A stretch of 64,000 nt of DNA from JASBTN01 sp965228805 (GCF_965228805.1 NZ_CBDDIE010000003.1:1674001-1738000); one strand, 5' to 3'; counted from the stretch's first letter, positions 45,041-54,256 are shown. Numbers and translations: made by a program. Notes: generated by a model from the letters alone, not told the origin.

Positions 45041-45775
45041 ATGAGTGACGACCGCAAGACCCTGCTTCTGACCGGTGCGAGCCGCGGCATCGGCCACGCC
45101 ACCGTGCGCAAGTTCAACCGCGAAGGTTGGCGCGTGATCACCTGTTCGCGCCAACCCTTTCCCGAGGAATGTCCCTGGGGCGGTGGCCGCGCCGATCACG
45201 TTCAGCTGGACCTGTCCGATCCCGCCGATACGATCAACGCGGTCGGGCTGATTCAAGAGAAGCTGGATGGCCGCTTGGATGCGCTCGTGAACAACGCGGG
45301 CGTCTCGCCCAAGGGGCCGAATGGCGAACGCTTGTCCACGCTGGACACCAGCCTGATGGATTGGGGCAAGGTCTTTCACGTGAACTTCTTCGCCTCCGTC
45401 GTGCTGGCCCGTGGCCTGCAGGAGGAGCTGGCGGCGGCCAAGGGCTCGGTTGTCAACGTCACCTCCATCGCGGGTTCCCGCGTGCACCCGTTTGCAGGCG
45501 CCGCCTATGCCACGTCGAAGGCCGCGCTGGCCGCCTTGACCCGCGAGATGGCCCATGACTTCGGCCCATTGGGGGTGCGCGTGAACGCCATCGCGCCGGG
45601 CGAGGTCGAAACCTCGATCCTCTCCCCGGGCACCGAGAAGATCGTCGAGAAGCTGCCGATGCAACGCCTCGGTCAGCCCGAAGAAGTCGCCGACGCGATC
45701 TACTTCCTCTGCTCGGATCAGTCGTCCTACATCTCGGGCGCCGAGATCGAGGTGAACGGCGCGCAGCACGTGTGA
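45041..45775 (+). CDS. SDR-family oxidoreductase
   Basis: 244 residues of classical short-chain dehydrogenase. GASRGIGHATV (nucleotide binding), DALVNNAGVS, catalytic Ser in VVNVTSIAGS and YATSKAAL (YxxxK), with the C-terminal SSYISGAEIEVNG. NAD(P)-dependent; substrate unknown. It is divergent from argB. Confidence 0.92.
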   Translation: MSDDRKTLLLTGASRGIGHATVRKFNREGWRVITCSRQPFPEECPWGGGRADHVQLDLSDPADTINAVGLIQEKLDGRLDALVNNAGVSPKGPNGERLSTLDTSLMDWGKVFHVNFFASVVLARGLQEELAAAKGSVVNVTSIAGSRVHPFAGAAYATSKAALAALTREMAHDFGPLGVRVNAIAPGEVETSILSPGTEKIVEKLPMQRLGQPEEVADAIYFLCSDQSSYISGAEIEVNGAQHV

Positions 45776-45856
45776 GCGGGTCGGATTTTTCGAAAATTCC
45801 GGTCCGTTTTCCGGCGCGGAAAACGGCGACAAACTTTAAAGTCCGGTCCTGTGGGG

Positions 45857-45905
45857 CTTTAAAGAGTTTAAAACCCGGCCGTCTGAGCCGTTAAACTCTT
45901 TAAAG
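45857..45905. terminator. Convergent AT-rich dyad between the SDR gene and engB
   Basis: Perfect 15-bp arms CTTTAAAGAGTTTAA (45857-45871) and TTAAACTCTTTAAAG (45891-45905) with a 19-nt loop lie between convergent genes. Another ACTTTAAAGT occurs at about 45833-45842. It could be a bidirectional terminator, but the arms are AT-rich rather than GC-rich, unlike the other terminators here. Confidence 0.5.
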
Positions 45906-45911
45906 TTTCGC

Positions 45912-46562
45912 TCAATCCAGCCCGGCGATGATCGCGCGCAGGGTTTCGATCCCCTGGCCCTTTTCCGAGCTTGTCAGCACCAGTTCCGGATAGGCCGCCG
46001 GATGTTTCGACAGTTTCTCGCGCACCTGGGTCAGGACCTTGGCGCGGTCCTTCTCCTTGACCTTGTCGGTCTTCGTCATGACCACCTGGAAGGTGACCGC
46101 GGCCTTGTCCAGCAGGGTCATGATCTCTTCGTCTACCGCCTTGATTCCATGACGAGAATCCACCAGCACGAAGGCCCGGCGCAGGTTCTGTCGGCCCGAC
46201 AGATAGGCTTTCAGCAGGCGCTGCCATTTCTCGACCACGGCCACCGGGGCGTTGGCGAAACCGTAGCCCGGCAGGTCGACCAGATAGGGTCCGCCGGTGG
46301 TGGTGAAGAAGTTGACTTCTTGCGTTCGGCCCGGCGTGTTCGACGCGCGGGCCAATCGGTTGCGGTTGGTCAAGGCGTTGATAAGGCTAGATTTTCCGAC
46401 GTTCGAGCGGCCGGCAAAACAGATCTCTACCCGGTCCGGCGCGGGCAGCCCGTCCATTGCGACGACGCCTTTCAGGAACTCCACCGGCGCGGCAAACAGC
46501 TTGCGCCCCGCCTCGCGGGACACATCATCTGGTGTTTCGGCTTCGGGAAACGGCAACATCAT
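45912..46562 (-). CDS. engB: Ribosome biogenesis GTP-binding protein EngB/YihA
   Basis: 216 residues from ATG 46562. G1 GRSNVGKSS, G3 DLPGYGFA, G4 TKTD, G5 TSSEKGQG are all visible. It acts in 50S subunit assembly. It overlaps the MOSC gene by 4 bp. The order yidC-MOSC-engB is usual in Rhodobacterales. Confidence 0.95.
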   Translation of the reverse strand: MMLPFPEAETPDDVSREAGRKLFAAPVEFLKGVVAMDGLPAPDRVEICFAGRSNVGKSSLINALTNRNRLARASNTPGRTQEVNFFTTTGGPYLVDLPGYGFANAPVAVVEKWQRLLKAYLSGRQNLRRAFVLVDSRHGIKAVDEEIMTLLDKAAVTFQVVMTKTDKVKEKDRAKVLTQVREKLSKHPAAYPELVLTSSEKGQGIETLRAIIAGLD

Positions 46563-47314
46563 GACAGAATCTCCAGCGGGTCGCCCTTCTGAACCTCGCC
46601 ACTCTGCACCACCTCGGCGTAGACGCCAAACTGCTTGTGCCCCCAACCGGTCATCAGCGCGTTCAATGTATCCGCGTCCCGCTCCCCGGTCCGGGTCGAG
46701 GCAGTCGTCGCCAGGCAGCGCACGATCTCTTCGCGCACCTCCAGAACCGCTCCGCCCAGTTTGATCCGTTGGCCGATCCAGCCCCGTTCGGCCCAGGGCT
46801 CCAGCCCCTCCAGAACCAGGTTGCCGCGCCAGCGATTGATCGAGATTTCGCGGCCGATCCGATCTGCCACTTGGGCATGCGATGCGGCGTTAAGGATTGA
46901 AATTGAAGGATAATCCGTATCCGTCATGCCCCGATCTTCGACCCGAAGGATACGGTCCGGCAGGGCGCGGTCGGTGGGGCTGATTGGTTTGACCCAGTCG
47001 ATGAACCGGGCCTGATCCGCCGCGTCGTCCGGGTTGATCGTGATCTCGTCCCGCTCCGGATGGGTCAGGGTCACGGTGCCCTCTGCCGGGATGCTGCGGG
47101 CGCTGATCGCCTGCAACCGCGGCGCCTTTGCCCCGCGCGAAAAGTTCTGGCAGGGCGCCCATTCGCTGCCATCCGCCTTCGCCGCGTCATGGGCCACCGC
47201 CCAGCGGCGGTCCCAGGGCATCGTGCGCCCTTCGCGCAGGGTCACACGGGCAAGGCTCTCCCGCCCGTGCGACTTGATCGGGTGTCGCCAGATTTCCGCG
47301 ACGCGCGCGGTCAT
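46559..47314 (-). CDS. MOSC-domain protein
   Basis: 251 residues. It begins with an MOSC N-terminal-type fold (EIWRHPIKSHGRESL) and ends with the MOSC core: RWRGNLVLEG, RIKLGGAVLEV, IVRCLATTAST with the conserved Cys, and FGVYAEVVQSGEVQKGD. The family handles sulfur carried on a cysteine for molybdenum-cofactor-type chemistry. It overlaps both yidC and engB by 4 bp. Confidence 0.9.
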   Translation of the reverse strand: MTARVAEIWRHPIKSHGRESLARVTLREGRTMPWDRRWAVAHDAAKADGSEWAPCQNFSRGAKAPRLQAISARSIPAEGTVTLTHPERDEITINPDDAADQARFIDWVKPISPTDRALPDRILRVEDRGMTDTDYPSISILNAASHAQVADRIGREISINRWRGNLVLEGLEPWAERGWIGQRIKLGGAVLEVREEIVRCLATTASTRTGERDADTLNALMTGWGHKQFGVYAEVVQSGEVQKGDPLEILS

Positions 47315-49104
47315 TCCGTGCCCTTCGGCTTGCGCTTGAAGCTCTTGAGAATATTGCCAAAAACGTCAGGCTTGTGGCCGTGGCTGCGCATGATCGTATA
47401 CTGCTGGATGAAGGTGATCGTATTGTTCGCGATCCAGTAAACGACAAGGCCACTGGCGAAGGTGCCCAGCATGAACATGAACACCCAGGGCATCCAGGCA
47501 AAGATCATTGCCTGGGTTGCGTCGGTGGGAGACGGGTTCAGCTTCTGTTGCAGCCACATCGAAACGCCCAGCAGGATCGGCAGGATGCCCAGGCTGATGA
47601 AGCCCAGCACGCCCAGTTCCGGTACGCCCCAGGGCAGGAGGCCGAAGAAGTTCAGGATCGAGCTCGGGTCCGGCGCGCTGAGGTCGCGAATCCAGCCCAC
47701 CCAGGGTGCGTGTCGCAGCTCGAGCGTGACGAAGATCACCTTGTAAAGGCTGAAGAAAATCGGGATCTGCAAGAGGATCGGCAGACAGCCCGAGGCCGGG
47801 TTGACCTTTTCCTGTTTGTAGAGCGCCATCATCTCCTGCTGGAGCTTGGCCTTGTCCTCACCAGCCTTTTCCTTGATCTTCTCCATCTCCGGCTGCAGCT
47901 CGCGCATTTTCGCCATCGAGACATAGGATTTCCACGCCAGCGGCAGCAGCAGCGCCTTTATAATCAGCGTGAGGCCGATGATGGCCCAGCCCATGTTGCC
48001 GATGAGCCCGTTCAACCAGTGCAGCACGGCGAAGATCGGCTTGGTCAGGAAGAAGAACCACCCCCAGTCGATCGAGTCGAGGAAGCGGTGGATGCCGCCT
48101 TCGTTCTGATAGGTGCGGATGGCTTCCCATTCCTTCGCACCGGCGAAGAGTTGAGTGGTCACCTCGGCGCTATCACCCGCGGCCAGATCAATCGTGGGCA
48201 GGCGAATTTGGGTCTGGTACTGATCGCGTGTTTCCGAGTAGCGCACGGCCGCATTGAACTGCTGGCCCGGGGCCGGGATCAGCGTGGTCATCCAGTAGTG
48301 ATCGGTAAAGCCGATCCAGCCGTTTTCCTCGACAGTCAGGATATCCGCGCGCGCGCCTTCGCGATCATCATAGGTCAGATCGGCGGCGTCGTCGTAATCC
48401 ATCTCTTCCAGCTCGGTATCGCCCTGGCGGATGATGCCCTCGTGAAGGATGAAAAATCCCTTCATGTCAGCGGGTTCGCCGTGGCGGGCGAGTACGCCGT
48501 AAGGGGCCATGCGCTGGGGGGCGTCGCCGGTGTTTTCGACGGATTGGGTAATGGTAAAGAGGAACTTGTCATCCACCGAGACGGTACGGCGGAAAATCAT
48601 GCCGTTGCCATTGTCCCATTTCAAGGTCACCGGGCTGTCGGGGCTCAGGGTTTCGCCCTGTTCGACGGTCCAGATCGTGTTCTGGCCGGGGACGTCCTCG
48701 GACACGGTTTGGCCACCAGGCACCCAGCCGTAAAGTGCGTAATAGGCATGGGCCTGACCCTGGGCGCGCAGCAGGGTGACGATGGGCGAATCCTCCGCCA
48801 GATCCTCGCGGTAGCCCTTCAGGGACAAATCGTCGAAGCGCCCACCCAGCAGAGAGATGGTGCCGGACAGGGCGGGGGTGTCGATCTCGACCCGGCCAAC
48901 TTCCTCGGCCTCAGCCAAGTCCTGAGTATCCGGCGCGCTGGTTTCTGCGTCGGCAGCGGGCGGTACGATTGAGCCCTCGGTCTGGGCGGTCACCGGTTCA
49001 GTGGGCGGTGCCACAGGCTCGGGCGGAAACAGCAGCGTCCAGGTGCCAATCACCAGGAGGCTCAGTACCATTGCCAGGATCAGGTTCTTGTTCTGGTCGT
49101 CCAT
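47311..49104 (-). CDS. yidC: Membrane protein insertase YidC
   Basis: 597 residues from ATG 49104 (MDDQNKNLILAMVLSLLVIG); the ATG at 49146 has no family support. One N-terminal helix, a large periplasmic domain, then GWAIIGLTLIIKALLLPLAW, GCLPILLQIPIFFSLYKVIF and WMPWVFMFMLGTFASGLVVYW. It inserts inner-membrane proteins alone or with SecYEG. The cytoplasmic C-terminus is basic. It overlaps the MOSC gene by 4 bp. Confidence 0.96.
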   Translation of the reverse strand: MDDQNKNLILAMVLSLLVIGTWTLLFPPEPVAPPTEPVTAQTEGSIVPPAADAETSAPDTQDLAEAEEVGRVEIDTPALSGTISLLGGRFDDLSLKGYREDLAEDSPIVTLLRAQGQAHAYYALYGWVPGGQTVSEDVPGQNTIWTVEQGETLSPDSPVTLKWDNGNGMIFRRTVSVDDKFLFTITQSVENTGDAPQRMAPYGVLARHGEPADMKGFFILHEGIIRQGDTELEEMDYDDAADLTYDDREGARADILTVEENGWIGFTDHYWMTTLIPAPGQQFNAAVRYSETRDQYQTQIRLPTIDLAAGDSAEVTTQLFAGAKEWEAIRTYQNEGGIHRFLDSIDWGWFFFLTKPIFAVLHWLNGLIGNMGWAIIGLTLIIKALLLPLAWKSYVSMAKMRELQPEMEKIKEKAGEDKAKLQQEMMALYKQEKVNPASGCLPILLQIPIFFSLYKVIFVTLELRHAPWVGWIRDLSAPDPSSILNFFGLLPWGVPELGVLGFISLGILPILLGVSMWLQQKLNPSPTDATQAMIFAWMPWVFMFMLGTFASGLVVYWIANNTITFIQQYTIMRSHGHKPDVFGNILKSFKRKPKGTE

Positions 49105-49222
49105 GTCGCGCCCATGCCCTCGTCTGTTCAGGTCAGAGAGGTTCAACAGGGCAGGCGGCCAAAGGTCAAGCGATTTTAGGGCAAAACGCCCCCGTCACGC
49201 GGGGTTTGGCCGCTGTTTGCGC

Positions 49223-50749
49223 CTATCCGGCCCGGCGCGGCAGGATCGTGGTCTTGGTCAGTTTCAGCTGGTGCTCGCCAATCCAGGCAAAGGTCTGGTC
49301 CAGCGGCATCGGGCGGGCGATGGAATAGCCCTGCACGTGGCCGCAGCCGAGTTGGGCCAGCATCGCGTGTTCGCCATGCGATTCGACGCCTTCTGCCAAG
49401 GTTTCCAGGTTCAGCCGTTCCGCCATGGTCAGGATCGCGGCGACCATGTTCTGCTGGTCGCGGTCATTGTCCACATGGGTCACGAAGCTGCGGTCAATCT
49501 TGATCCGGTTCACGTCGAAACGGCGGATGTTGGCGATGGAGGCATGGCCGGTGCCGAAATCGTCCAGGTCGATCGGGCAACCCAACTTGGCCAGCGAGGC
49601 GATGTTGCGCGTGGTGATGTCATCGTCCGATTGCGCGACCACGTTTTCTAGAACCTCAACGGTCAGCCGCTTGGGGTCGACGTCGAAACGGTCCAGCTCC
49701 CACCGGACCTTTTCGAAGAGTTTCGGATTGCGCAGCTCTTCGGCCGAGAAGTTCACCGCGACGCCGGGCACGTTCAGCCCGGCCTTGTCCCATTCGCAAA
49801 GCGCGGTCAGAGAGCGGAACAGCATGACCTCACCCAATCGGTCCATCAGCCCGGCACGGGTGACTTGCGGCAGGAAGTTGCCCGGGGCGACATGGCCCTT
49901 CTCGGGATGTTCCCAGCGCGCCAGAGCCTCGAACCCGGTCAGTTCGCCAGTGTCGGTCGAGATCTGCGGCTGGAACCAGGGTACGATCTGGCCGGTTTCC
50001 AGCGCCTCGGCAAGCTCGTCATGATCATCGCTTTCGAGCAGCACGGGCCCCCGCATGCCGATGGCATAGGCGCGGATCGAACTGGGCCCGGCCTTGCGGG
50101 CCTCCGCCAGTGCAGCCTCGGCGGCGGCGAGCATGCCGGCGGGGGTCGGATCCTCGACCCGGGCGGGTAGGGAGAACCCGATCGAGGCGGTGGTCAGCAC
50201 GCGGGTGCCATCCACCGCGATCGGGTCGCCGAGGCAGGCCTGAAGGCGACCGGAGAGCTGGATCATCACCTCCAGGTCTACCCGACGTTTCTTTTCGATC
50301 ATGATGCCGAAACAGCCGTTGTCGAGCGAGGCGACCACATCGGTGTCGCGCATCGCCGTGCGCAGCCGGTCGGCGCAGCGTTGCATCACGGTTTCGGCCA
50401 CGGATTGACCGTATTGGGCACGGATGGCCGAGAGATCGTCCAGCTCCACCACCAGGCAGGCAAAATGCCCTTCCCCCTGCACAATTCCGGTGATGGCCGA
50501 CTGCCCGGGCAATCCGGTCACCGGATCCGCATGGGCATCCGCCTGCGCATTGTGGCGCGACAGGATACTGGAGAGCGCCAGCAGCGCGGGCAGGAGCAGC
50601 GCCAGGACCAACAGCAACCCTTCACCACCATACCAATAAGCCCCGAGCGTCAGCGCGGGAATGAAGGCCGCAAGCTGCGGCCCCACAAGCGCCATACGCA
50701 GAAGTTCTTTCAGCTGGGTCCCCTTCGGGCCGGCGTTGGTGGCAGCCAT
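49223..50749 (-). CDS. EAL-domain phosphodiesterase with degenerate GGDEF
   Basis: 508 residues. Two membrane helices near the start (residues about 25-60) are followed by a GGDEF-type domain whose signature reads LDNGCF in place of GGDEF, so cyclase activity is unlikely. The EAL domain is intact: FEALARWEHP, VNFSAEELRN, DLDDFGTGHASI, KIDRSFV and EGVES. It probably hydrolyses cyclic di-GMP at the membrane. No sensory domain beyond the membrane anchors is visible. Confidence 0.93.
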   Translation of the reverse strand: MAATNAGPKGTQLKELLRMALVGPQLAAFIPALTLGAYWYGGEGLLLVLALLLPALLALSSILSRHNAQADAHADPVTGLPGQSAITGIVQGEGHFACLVVELDDLSAIRAQYGQSVAETVMQRCADRLRTAMRDTDVVASLDNGCFGIMIEKKRRVDLEVMIQLSGRLQACLGDPIAVDGTRVLTTASIGFSLPARVEDPTPAGMLAAAEAALAEARKAGPSSIRAYAIGMRGPVLLESDDHDELAEALETGQIVPWFQPQISTDTGELTGFEALARWEHPEKGHVAPGNFLPQVTRAGLMDRLGEVMLFRSLTALCEWDKAGLNVPGVAVNFSAEELRNPKLFEKVRWELDRFDVDPKRLTVEVLENVVAQSDDDITTRNIASLAKLGCPIDLDDFGTGHASIANIRRFDVNRIKIDRSFVTHVDNDRDQQNMVAAILTMAERLNLETLAEGVESHGEHAMLAQLGCGHVQGYSIARPMPLDQTFAWIGEHQLKLTKTTILPRRAG

Positions 50750-50849
50750 GCGCCTGTTCCTTCCGATCAGCGGGCACGAGCGCCCAGTTCACGCACAACC
50801 TTAGGAACAGAGAGGAAACAGAGTCTTAATCGGCCCGGACAAAACGGTT

Positions 50850-51713
50850 TTAATTGTCGGTTTCCGCGGCGTTTGGTCGGGTCAAGCCCATGAAGTCGAA
50901 CAGTTTTTCATCCAGCAAGTGGCTGGGACGCGCATTCATCAGGGCACGGAACATGACCTGGCGACGACCGGGGGAATTGGCCTCCCACCCATCGAGAATC
51001 GCCTTCACCTGCTGGCGTTGCAACCCGTCCTGCGAGCCACAGAGATCGCAGGGAATGATTGGGTAGTTCATCTGGGTCGCGAACTTCTCGCAATCGGCCT
51101 CGGCCACATGGGCAAGGGGGCGATAGACGAACAGATCGCCTTCCTCGTTGATCAGTTTCGGTGGCATGGTCGCCAGACGGCCGCCGTGAAAGAGGTTCAT
51201 GAAGAAGGTTTCGAGGATGTCGTCGCGGTGGTGGCCCAGCACAACGGCGCTGCAACCTTCCTCGCGCGCGATTCGGTAGAGGTTGCCGCGTCTCAGCCGC
51301 GAGCAGAGCGAACAATAGGTGCGCCCCTGGGGCACCTTGTCCATGACGATGGAAAACGTGTCCTCGTACTCGATCCGGTTCGGCACTTGCATCTTTTCCA
51401 GGAACTCGGGCAGCACGGTGGCCGGGAAGTTCGGCTGGCCCTGGTCGAGGTTGCAGGCGAGCAGGTCGACCGGCAGCAACCCGCGCCATTTCAGCTCATA
51501 GAGCACCGCCAGCATTGTGTAGCTGTCCTTGCCGCCAGACAGGCAGACCAGCCATTTGTCGGGCTTGCCGCTCGTCTTGGTCCGGTCGACCATGCCGTAT
51601 TGGTCCACAGCCTCGCGCACCTGGCGCACGATGCGCTTGCGCAGCTTCTTGAACTCGGTGGTCGAGGGGGCGCCGTGAAACAGCGGGTGGATATCATCAA
51701 GGTCGTCCAGCAT
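50850..51713 (-). CDS. ttcA: tRNA 2-thiocytidine biosynthesis protein TtcA
   Basis: 287 residues from ATG 51713 (MLDDLDDIHPLFHGAP). The PP-loop SGGKDSYTML (about 59-68), CSLCSRLRRGNLYR (CxxC) and the later CDLCGSQ (second CxxC) are the TtcA motifs. It thiolates cytidine 32 of certain tRNAs with a 4Fe-4S cluster. A longer in-frame N-terminus (to 52187) runs antisense through the cupredoxin gene and is rejected. Confidence 0.95.
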   Translation of the reverse strand: MLDDLDDIHPLFHGAPSTTEFKKLRKRIVRQVREAVDQYGMVDRTKTSGKPDKWLVCLSGGKDSYTMLAVLYELKWRGLLPVDLLACNLDQGQPNFPATVLPEFLEKMQVPNRIEYEDTFSIVMDKVPQGRTYCSLCSRLRRGNLYRIAREEGCSAVVLGHHRDDILETFFMNLFHGGRLATMPPKLINEEGDLFVYRPLAHVAEADCEKFATQMNYPIIPCDLCGSQDGLQRQQVKAILDGWEANSPGRRQVMFRALMNARPSHLLDEKLFDFMGLTRPNAAETDN

Positions 51714-51876
51714 GAGCGCGCAATAGGGGATTTGCGCCTTGCAGGCAAGGGGGAGACGCGGGTCGGTGCGGGCGGGGCGCGGCAATGGGTCGCTGCGCGG
51801 AAAATACCTGACTTGACTTGTCGGATTGACCGAAGGGGCAGAACGGCGCAGGGTCTGGCAAAATGGAGATGGTGCG

Positions 51877-52386
51877 ATGAAGACTGTGATTGCGGCGCTG
51901 GCCGCTGTAATGCTGGCCCCTGCCGCCTGGGCCGAAGATGTGGTGGTGGACATGCAGCACGATGTGAGCCACGGCGGCGGCCATGGCGAACATATGGTCG
52001 ACCAGATCACCGACCCGGGCGCGACCGCGGCCACGGGCATGTTCAGCTTCCAGCCCTCGGTGTTGCGGCTGGAACCGGGCGACAAGATGGTGGTGCTGAA
52101 CAGCACCGGAGAACACACGGTGCACTCGGTGCCGCAGCTCTGGCCCGAGGATCGCGAGCCGGTGAAGATCTCCAATACCCCACGCACCGAGGTCGCCTTT
52201 GAGACGCCCGGCGTCTATGGGTTTCGCTGCGCGCGCCACGGGCTTTACGGCATGACGCTGCTGGTCGTGGTGGGAGATGGCGGTGGGGTCACCGACATTT
52301 CCGAGCAGATTGAGGCGATGCGGGCGGGTGCCAAGGAAAAGGCGGCGTTTCGGCGGCTGTTCCAGGAATACCTGGACGGGCGGTAA
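51877..52386 (+). CDS. Cupredoxin (pseudoazurin-like blue copper protein)
   Basis: 169 residues from ATG 51877 with a signal peptide (MKTVIAALAAVMLAPAAWA). The type-1 copper ligands are the His in EHTVHSVP, the Cys and His in FRCARHGLYGM, and the Met in the same block. It is a periplasmic electron carrier. The C-terminal tail (AGAKEKAAFRRLFQEYLDG) is longer than in classical pseudoazurin. It is divergent from ttcA. Confidence 0.9.
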   Translation: MKTVIAALAAVMLAPAAWAEDVVVDMQHDVSHGGGHGEHMVDQITDPGATAATGMFSFQPSVLRLEPGDKMVVLNSTGEHTVHSVPQLWPEDREPVKISNTPRTEVAFETPGVYGFRCARHGLYGMTLLVVVGDGGGVTDISEQIEAMRAGAKEKAAFRRLFQEYLDGR

Positions 52387-52419
52387 GGCCCGGGACGCGC
52401 GGGCCCCGGGCCGGGGTGC

Positions 52420-52644
52420 TCACGGCACCAGATGGCGCAGTGAGGGGGCGACCGGGCCGTGTTCGGGCAGGCCGATGTCGCGCCGCAAGTGATCACTCAG
52501 AACGCCGGGCCCATCCGCGCGTGGTCGCGGGCGGGCAAAGAGCGCGGAACGCATCACCCGCCAGCGGCCATGGCGCTGGATCAGCGCCAGGATGGCCTCG
52601 CGCAGCTGCAATCCGGCGGGCAGGGTAGTTGTTAGGTCGGTCAT
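52420..52644 (-). CDS. DUF1127-like small protein A
   Basis: 74 residues from ATG 52644. The C-terminal half LSDHLRRDIGLPEHGP is a DUF1127-like motif, preceded by HGRWRVMRSALFARPRP. It resembles its neighbour at 52757, so the two look like a tandem duplication. Role unknown; small basic proteins of this type are often stress-induced. Confidence 0.65.
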   Translation of the reverse strand: MTDLTTTLPAGLQLREAILALIQRHGRWRVMRSALFARPRPRADGPGVLSDHLRRDIGLPEHGPVAPSLRHLVP

Positions 52645-52756
52645 GTCGTGTCTCCAATTCTCGAGTCGACAGGCATCCTCGGACCTCAAGTGAACTTTAG
52701 GTCAAGGATATTTTTCGTCAGGGAGTTGGCGCCGGATCTTGACCGGCGCCCCTGTC

Positions 52757-52984
52757 TCAGAAATGCAGATCCCGCAACGCGGGCGGAGGGTGGCTTGGCG
52801 GCAGTCCGACGTCGTGGCGCAGGTGGTTGGACAGGTCAGCGGCCTCCAGCCGCTTGCGGCGCCGACCCCGCAACATCGCGGTCGCCAGCGCGCGCAGCAC
52901 GCTCCAGGCGCCGTGGCGGATCAGCAGTTCTTCGATCAACAGGTGCGGACGCAGATGCGCCACACGGGGGTCCAGATTGGTCAT
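52757..52984 (-). CDS. DUF1127-like small protein B
   Basis: 75 residues from ATG 52984. LSNHLRHDVGLPPSHPPP parallels LSDHLRRDIGLPEHGP of the gene downstream, and HGAWSVLRALATAMLRG parallels HGRWRVMRSALFARPR. A paralogous pair separated by 112 bp. No signal peptide or catalytic motif. Confidence 0.65.
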   Translation of the reverse strand: MTNLDPRVAHLRPHLLIEELLIRHGAWSVLRALATAMLRGRRRKRLEAADLSNHLRHDVGLPPSHPPPALRDLHF

Positions 52985-53123
52985 GGTACAGTCCGGGCGT
53001 GATGACACGCCGGTCCCTAGGGGTTGAGGTTTGGTAGGGACATCGCGGCGGTGGGACTCCGGGTGTGGAGCAGCCATGGTATCGCGATGTCAGGAGGCCC
53101 TGGCGGGCGCGGGGCGGGGCGTC

Positions 53124-53216
53124 TTAGCAGGCAGCGCCTGGACGGAGCCACTTGCCGGTGAGGCCATACCCCATGTGCTCAACACGGATGAGCGAAACGG
53201 TCGCATAAATGGTCAT
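53124..53216 (-). CDS. Very small candidate protein (30 aa)
   Basis: 30 codons from ATG 53216 (begins MTIYATVSLIRVEHMGYGL). AAGGGAGGG lies 5-10 bp before the ATG and is an unusually strong ribosome site for so short a frame. No homology is recognised. It could be a leader or a regulatory peptide. A weak call. Confidence 0.35.
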   Translation of the reverse strand: MTIYATVSLIRVEHMGYGLTGKWLRPGAAC

Positions 53217-53338
53217 GATCGCCCTCCCTTGTCTGTTTGTTGAGCAGGGGCGCGTATAGGCGCGCGGGATGTTATCGCCAACAGGGCGGAACAACTTCGG
53301 CGCGAACTGTGGCCGAGCGGCCACGGAGCGCGTAGGGC

Positions 53339-53596
53339 TCAGGGGTGATCGCAGGGTTTGTGATCGTCGCCGGGTTTGTCCGGCACCGGGTCATAGCCCG
53401 ACCCGCCCACCGGGTGGCAGCGCCCGATCCGGCGGATCGCCAGCCAGCTGCCCTTGATCGCGCCGTGTTTCTCCAACGCTTCCAGCGCATAGGCGCTACA
53501 GGTGGGTTGGTAGCGGCATCCATGGCCGACCCAGGGAGAAAACAGCAGCCGATAGGCGCGCACGGGCAGGGCGGCGATATGGGCAAGCGGGGTCAT
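53339..53596 (-). CDS. yidD: Membrane protein insertion efficiency factor YidD
   Basis: 85 residues. RLLFSPWVGHGCRYQPTCSAYALEAL and IRRIGRCHPVGGSGYDPVP contain the three conserved cysteines of YidD. It assists YidC. It overlaps rnpA by 4 bp, as usual, but yidC itself is several kb away. Confidence 0.95.
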   Translation of the reverse strand: MTPLAHIAALPVRAYRLLFSPWVGHGCRYQPTCSAYALEALEKHGAIKGSWLAIRRIGRCHPVGGSGYDPVPDKPGDDHKPCDHP

Positions 53597-53943
53597 TTCG
53601 GGCCGTGGACCTTTTTGAGGGCGCGGACCAGGTCCGCTTCCAATTCAATATAGTCACGGGTCGCCGTGGCGCCAGCGCGGCCGATCAGCACATAGTCCCA
53701 GCCGGGTTGGCCATGCGCGGGCAGAATGGCACGCGCAATCTCGCGCAACCGCCGCTTGGCGCGGTTGCGGGCGACCGCGTTTCCGACCTTTTTCGAACAG
53801 GTAAAGCCGATGCGGGTCAGGTCGTCATCATCCCGCCGGTTGCGCGCTTGCAGCAGGAATGCCGGGGCCGGAGCCTTGGTCGCGCGGGCACAGGCCAGGA
53901 AATCCGGGCGTTTGGTCAGTGTCTCAATGCGGGTGGTGGTCAT
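53593..53943 (-). CDS. rnpA: Ribonuclease P protein component
   Basis: 116 residues. The RNR-type motif KKVGNAVARNRAKRRLREIAR is present, with RIGFTCSKKVG just before it. It supports tRNA 5' maturation with the RNA subunit, which is not in this window. A 313-bp gap separates it from rpmH and holds a repeat copy, unlike the usual close spacing. Confidence 0.95.
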   Translation of the reverse strand: MTTTRIETLTKRPDFLACARATKAPAPAFLLQARNRRDDDDLTRIGFTCSKKVGNAVARNRAKRRLREIARAILPAHGQPGWDYVLIGRAGATATRDYIELEADLVRALKKVHGPK

Positions 53944-53967
53944 GCGCGATGGTCCCCTTCAAGCACG

Positions 53968-54090
53968 GAGGGCCGCGCCCTCCCCTGGGAGGGCTTTCGA
54001 AACAGGTTTATGGTACACGGCGGTGCAACAAAAGCCGACGTTAGTTCGCGTCGAGACGGAGCAAAACGCCCTCCCGTGGGGAGGCCCCCC
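53968..54090 (+). repeat. Dispersed palindromic element, copy 3
   Basis: It shares CGCCCTCCCGTGGGGAGG and the preceding GTTCGCGTCGAGACGG-type block with copy 2 (reverse complement) and, less closely, copy 1. The left end, GCGCCCTCCCCTGGGAGGGC, differs from the other copies. It lies in the gap between rnpA and rpmH, which otherwise holds nothing recognisable, so it lengthens a normally short spacer. Confidence 0.6.
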
Positions 54091-54256
54091 TCCCGGCAGA
54101 TTGCGTCCCGCAATCGCCTGACGGGTCGACGAGGGCGTGGCCCGGCTTCGCCGTGCCGAACCAACGCTTTTGGCAAATACTGTGCCCAAGACACACGGAA
54201 ACCGCCGGAGGTCAAGGCGACCTCCGGCGGTTTCGCGTAGAGTACCATCGTGGCGC

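Noticed and set aside
47374..48972. 532-codon plus-strand frame opposite yidC
   Set aside because: Antisense shadow of yidC with no domain pattern.
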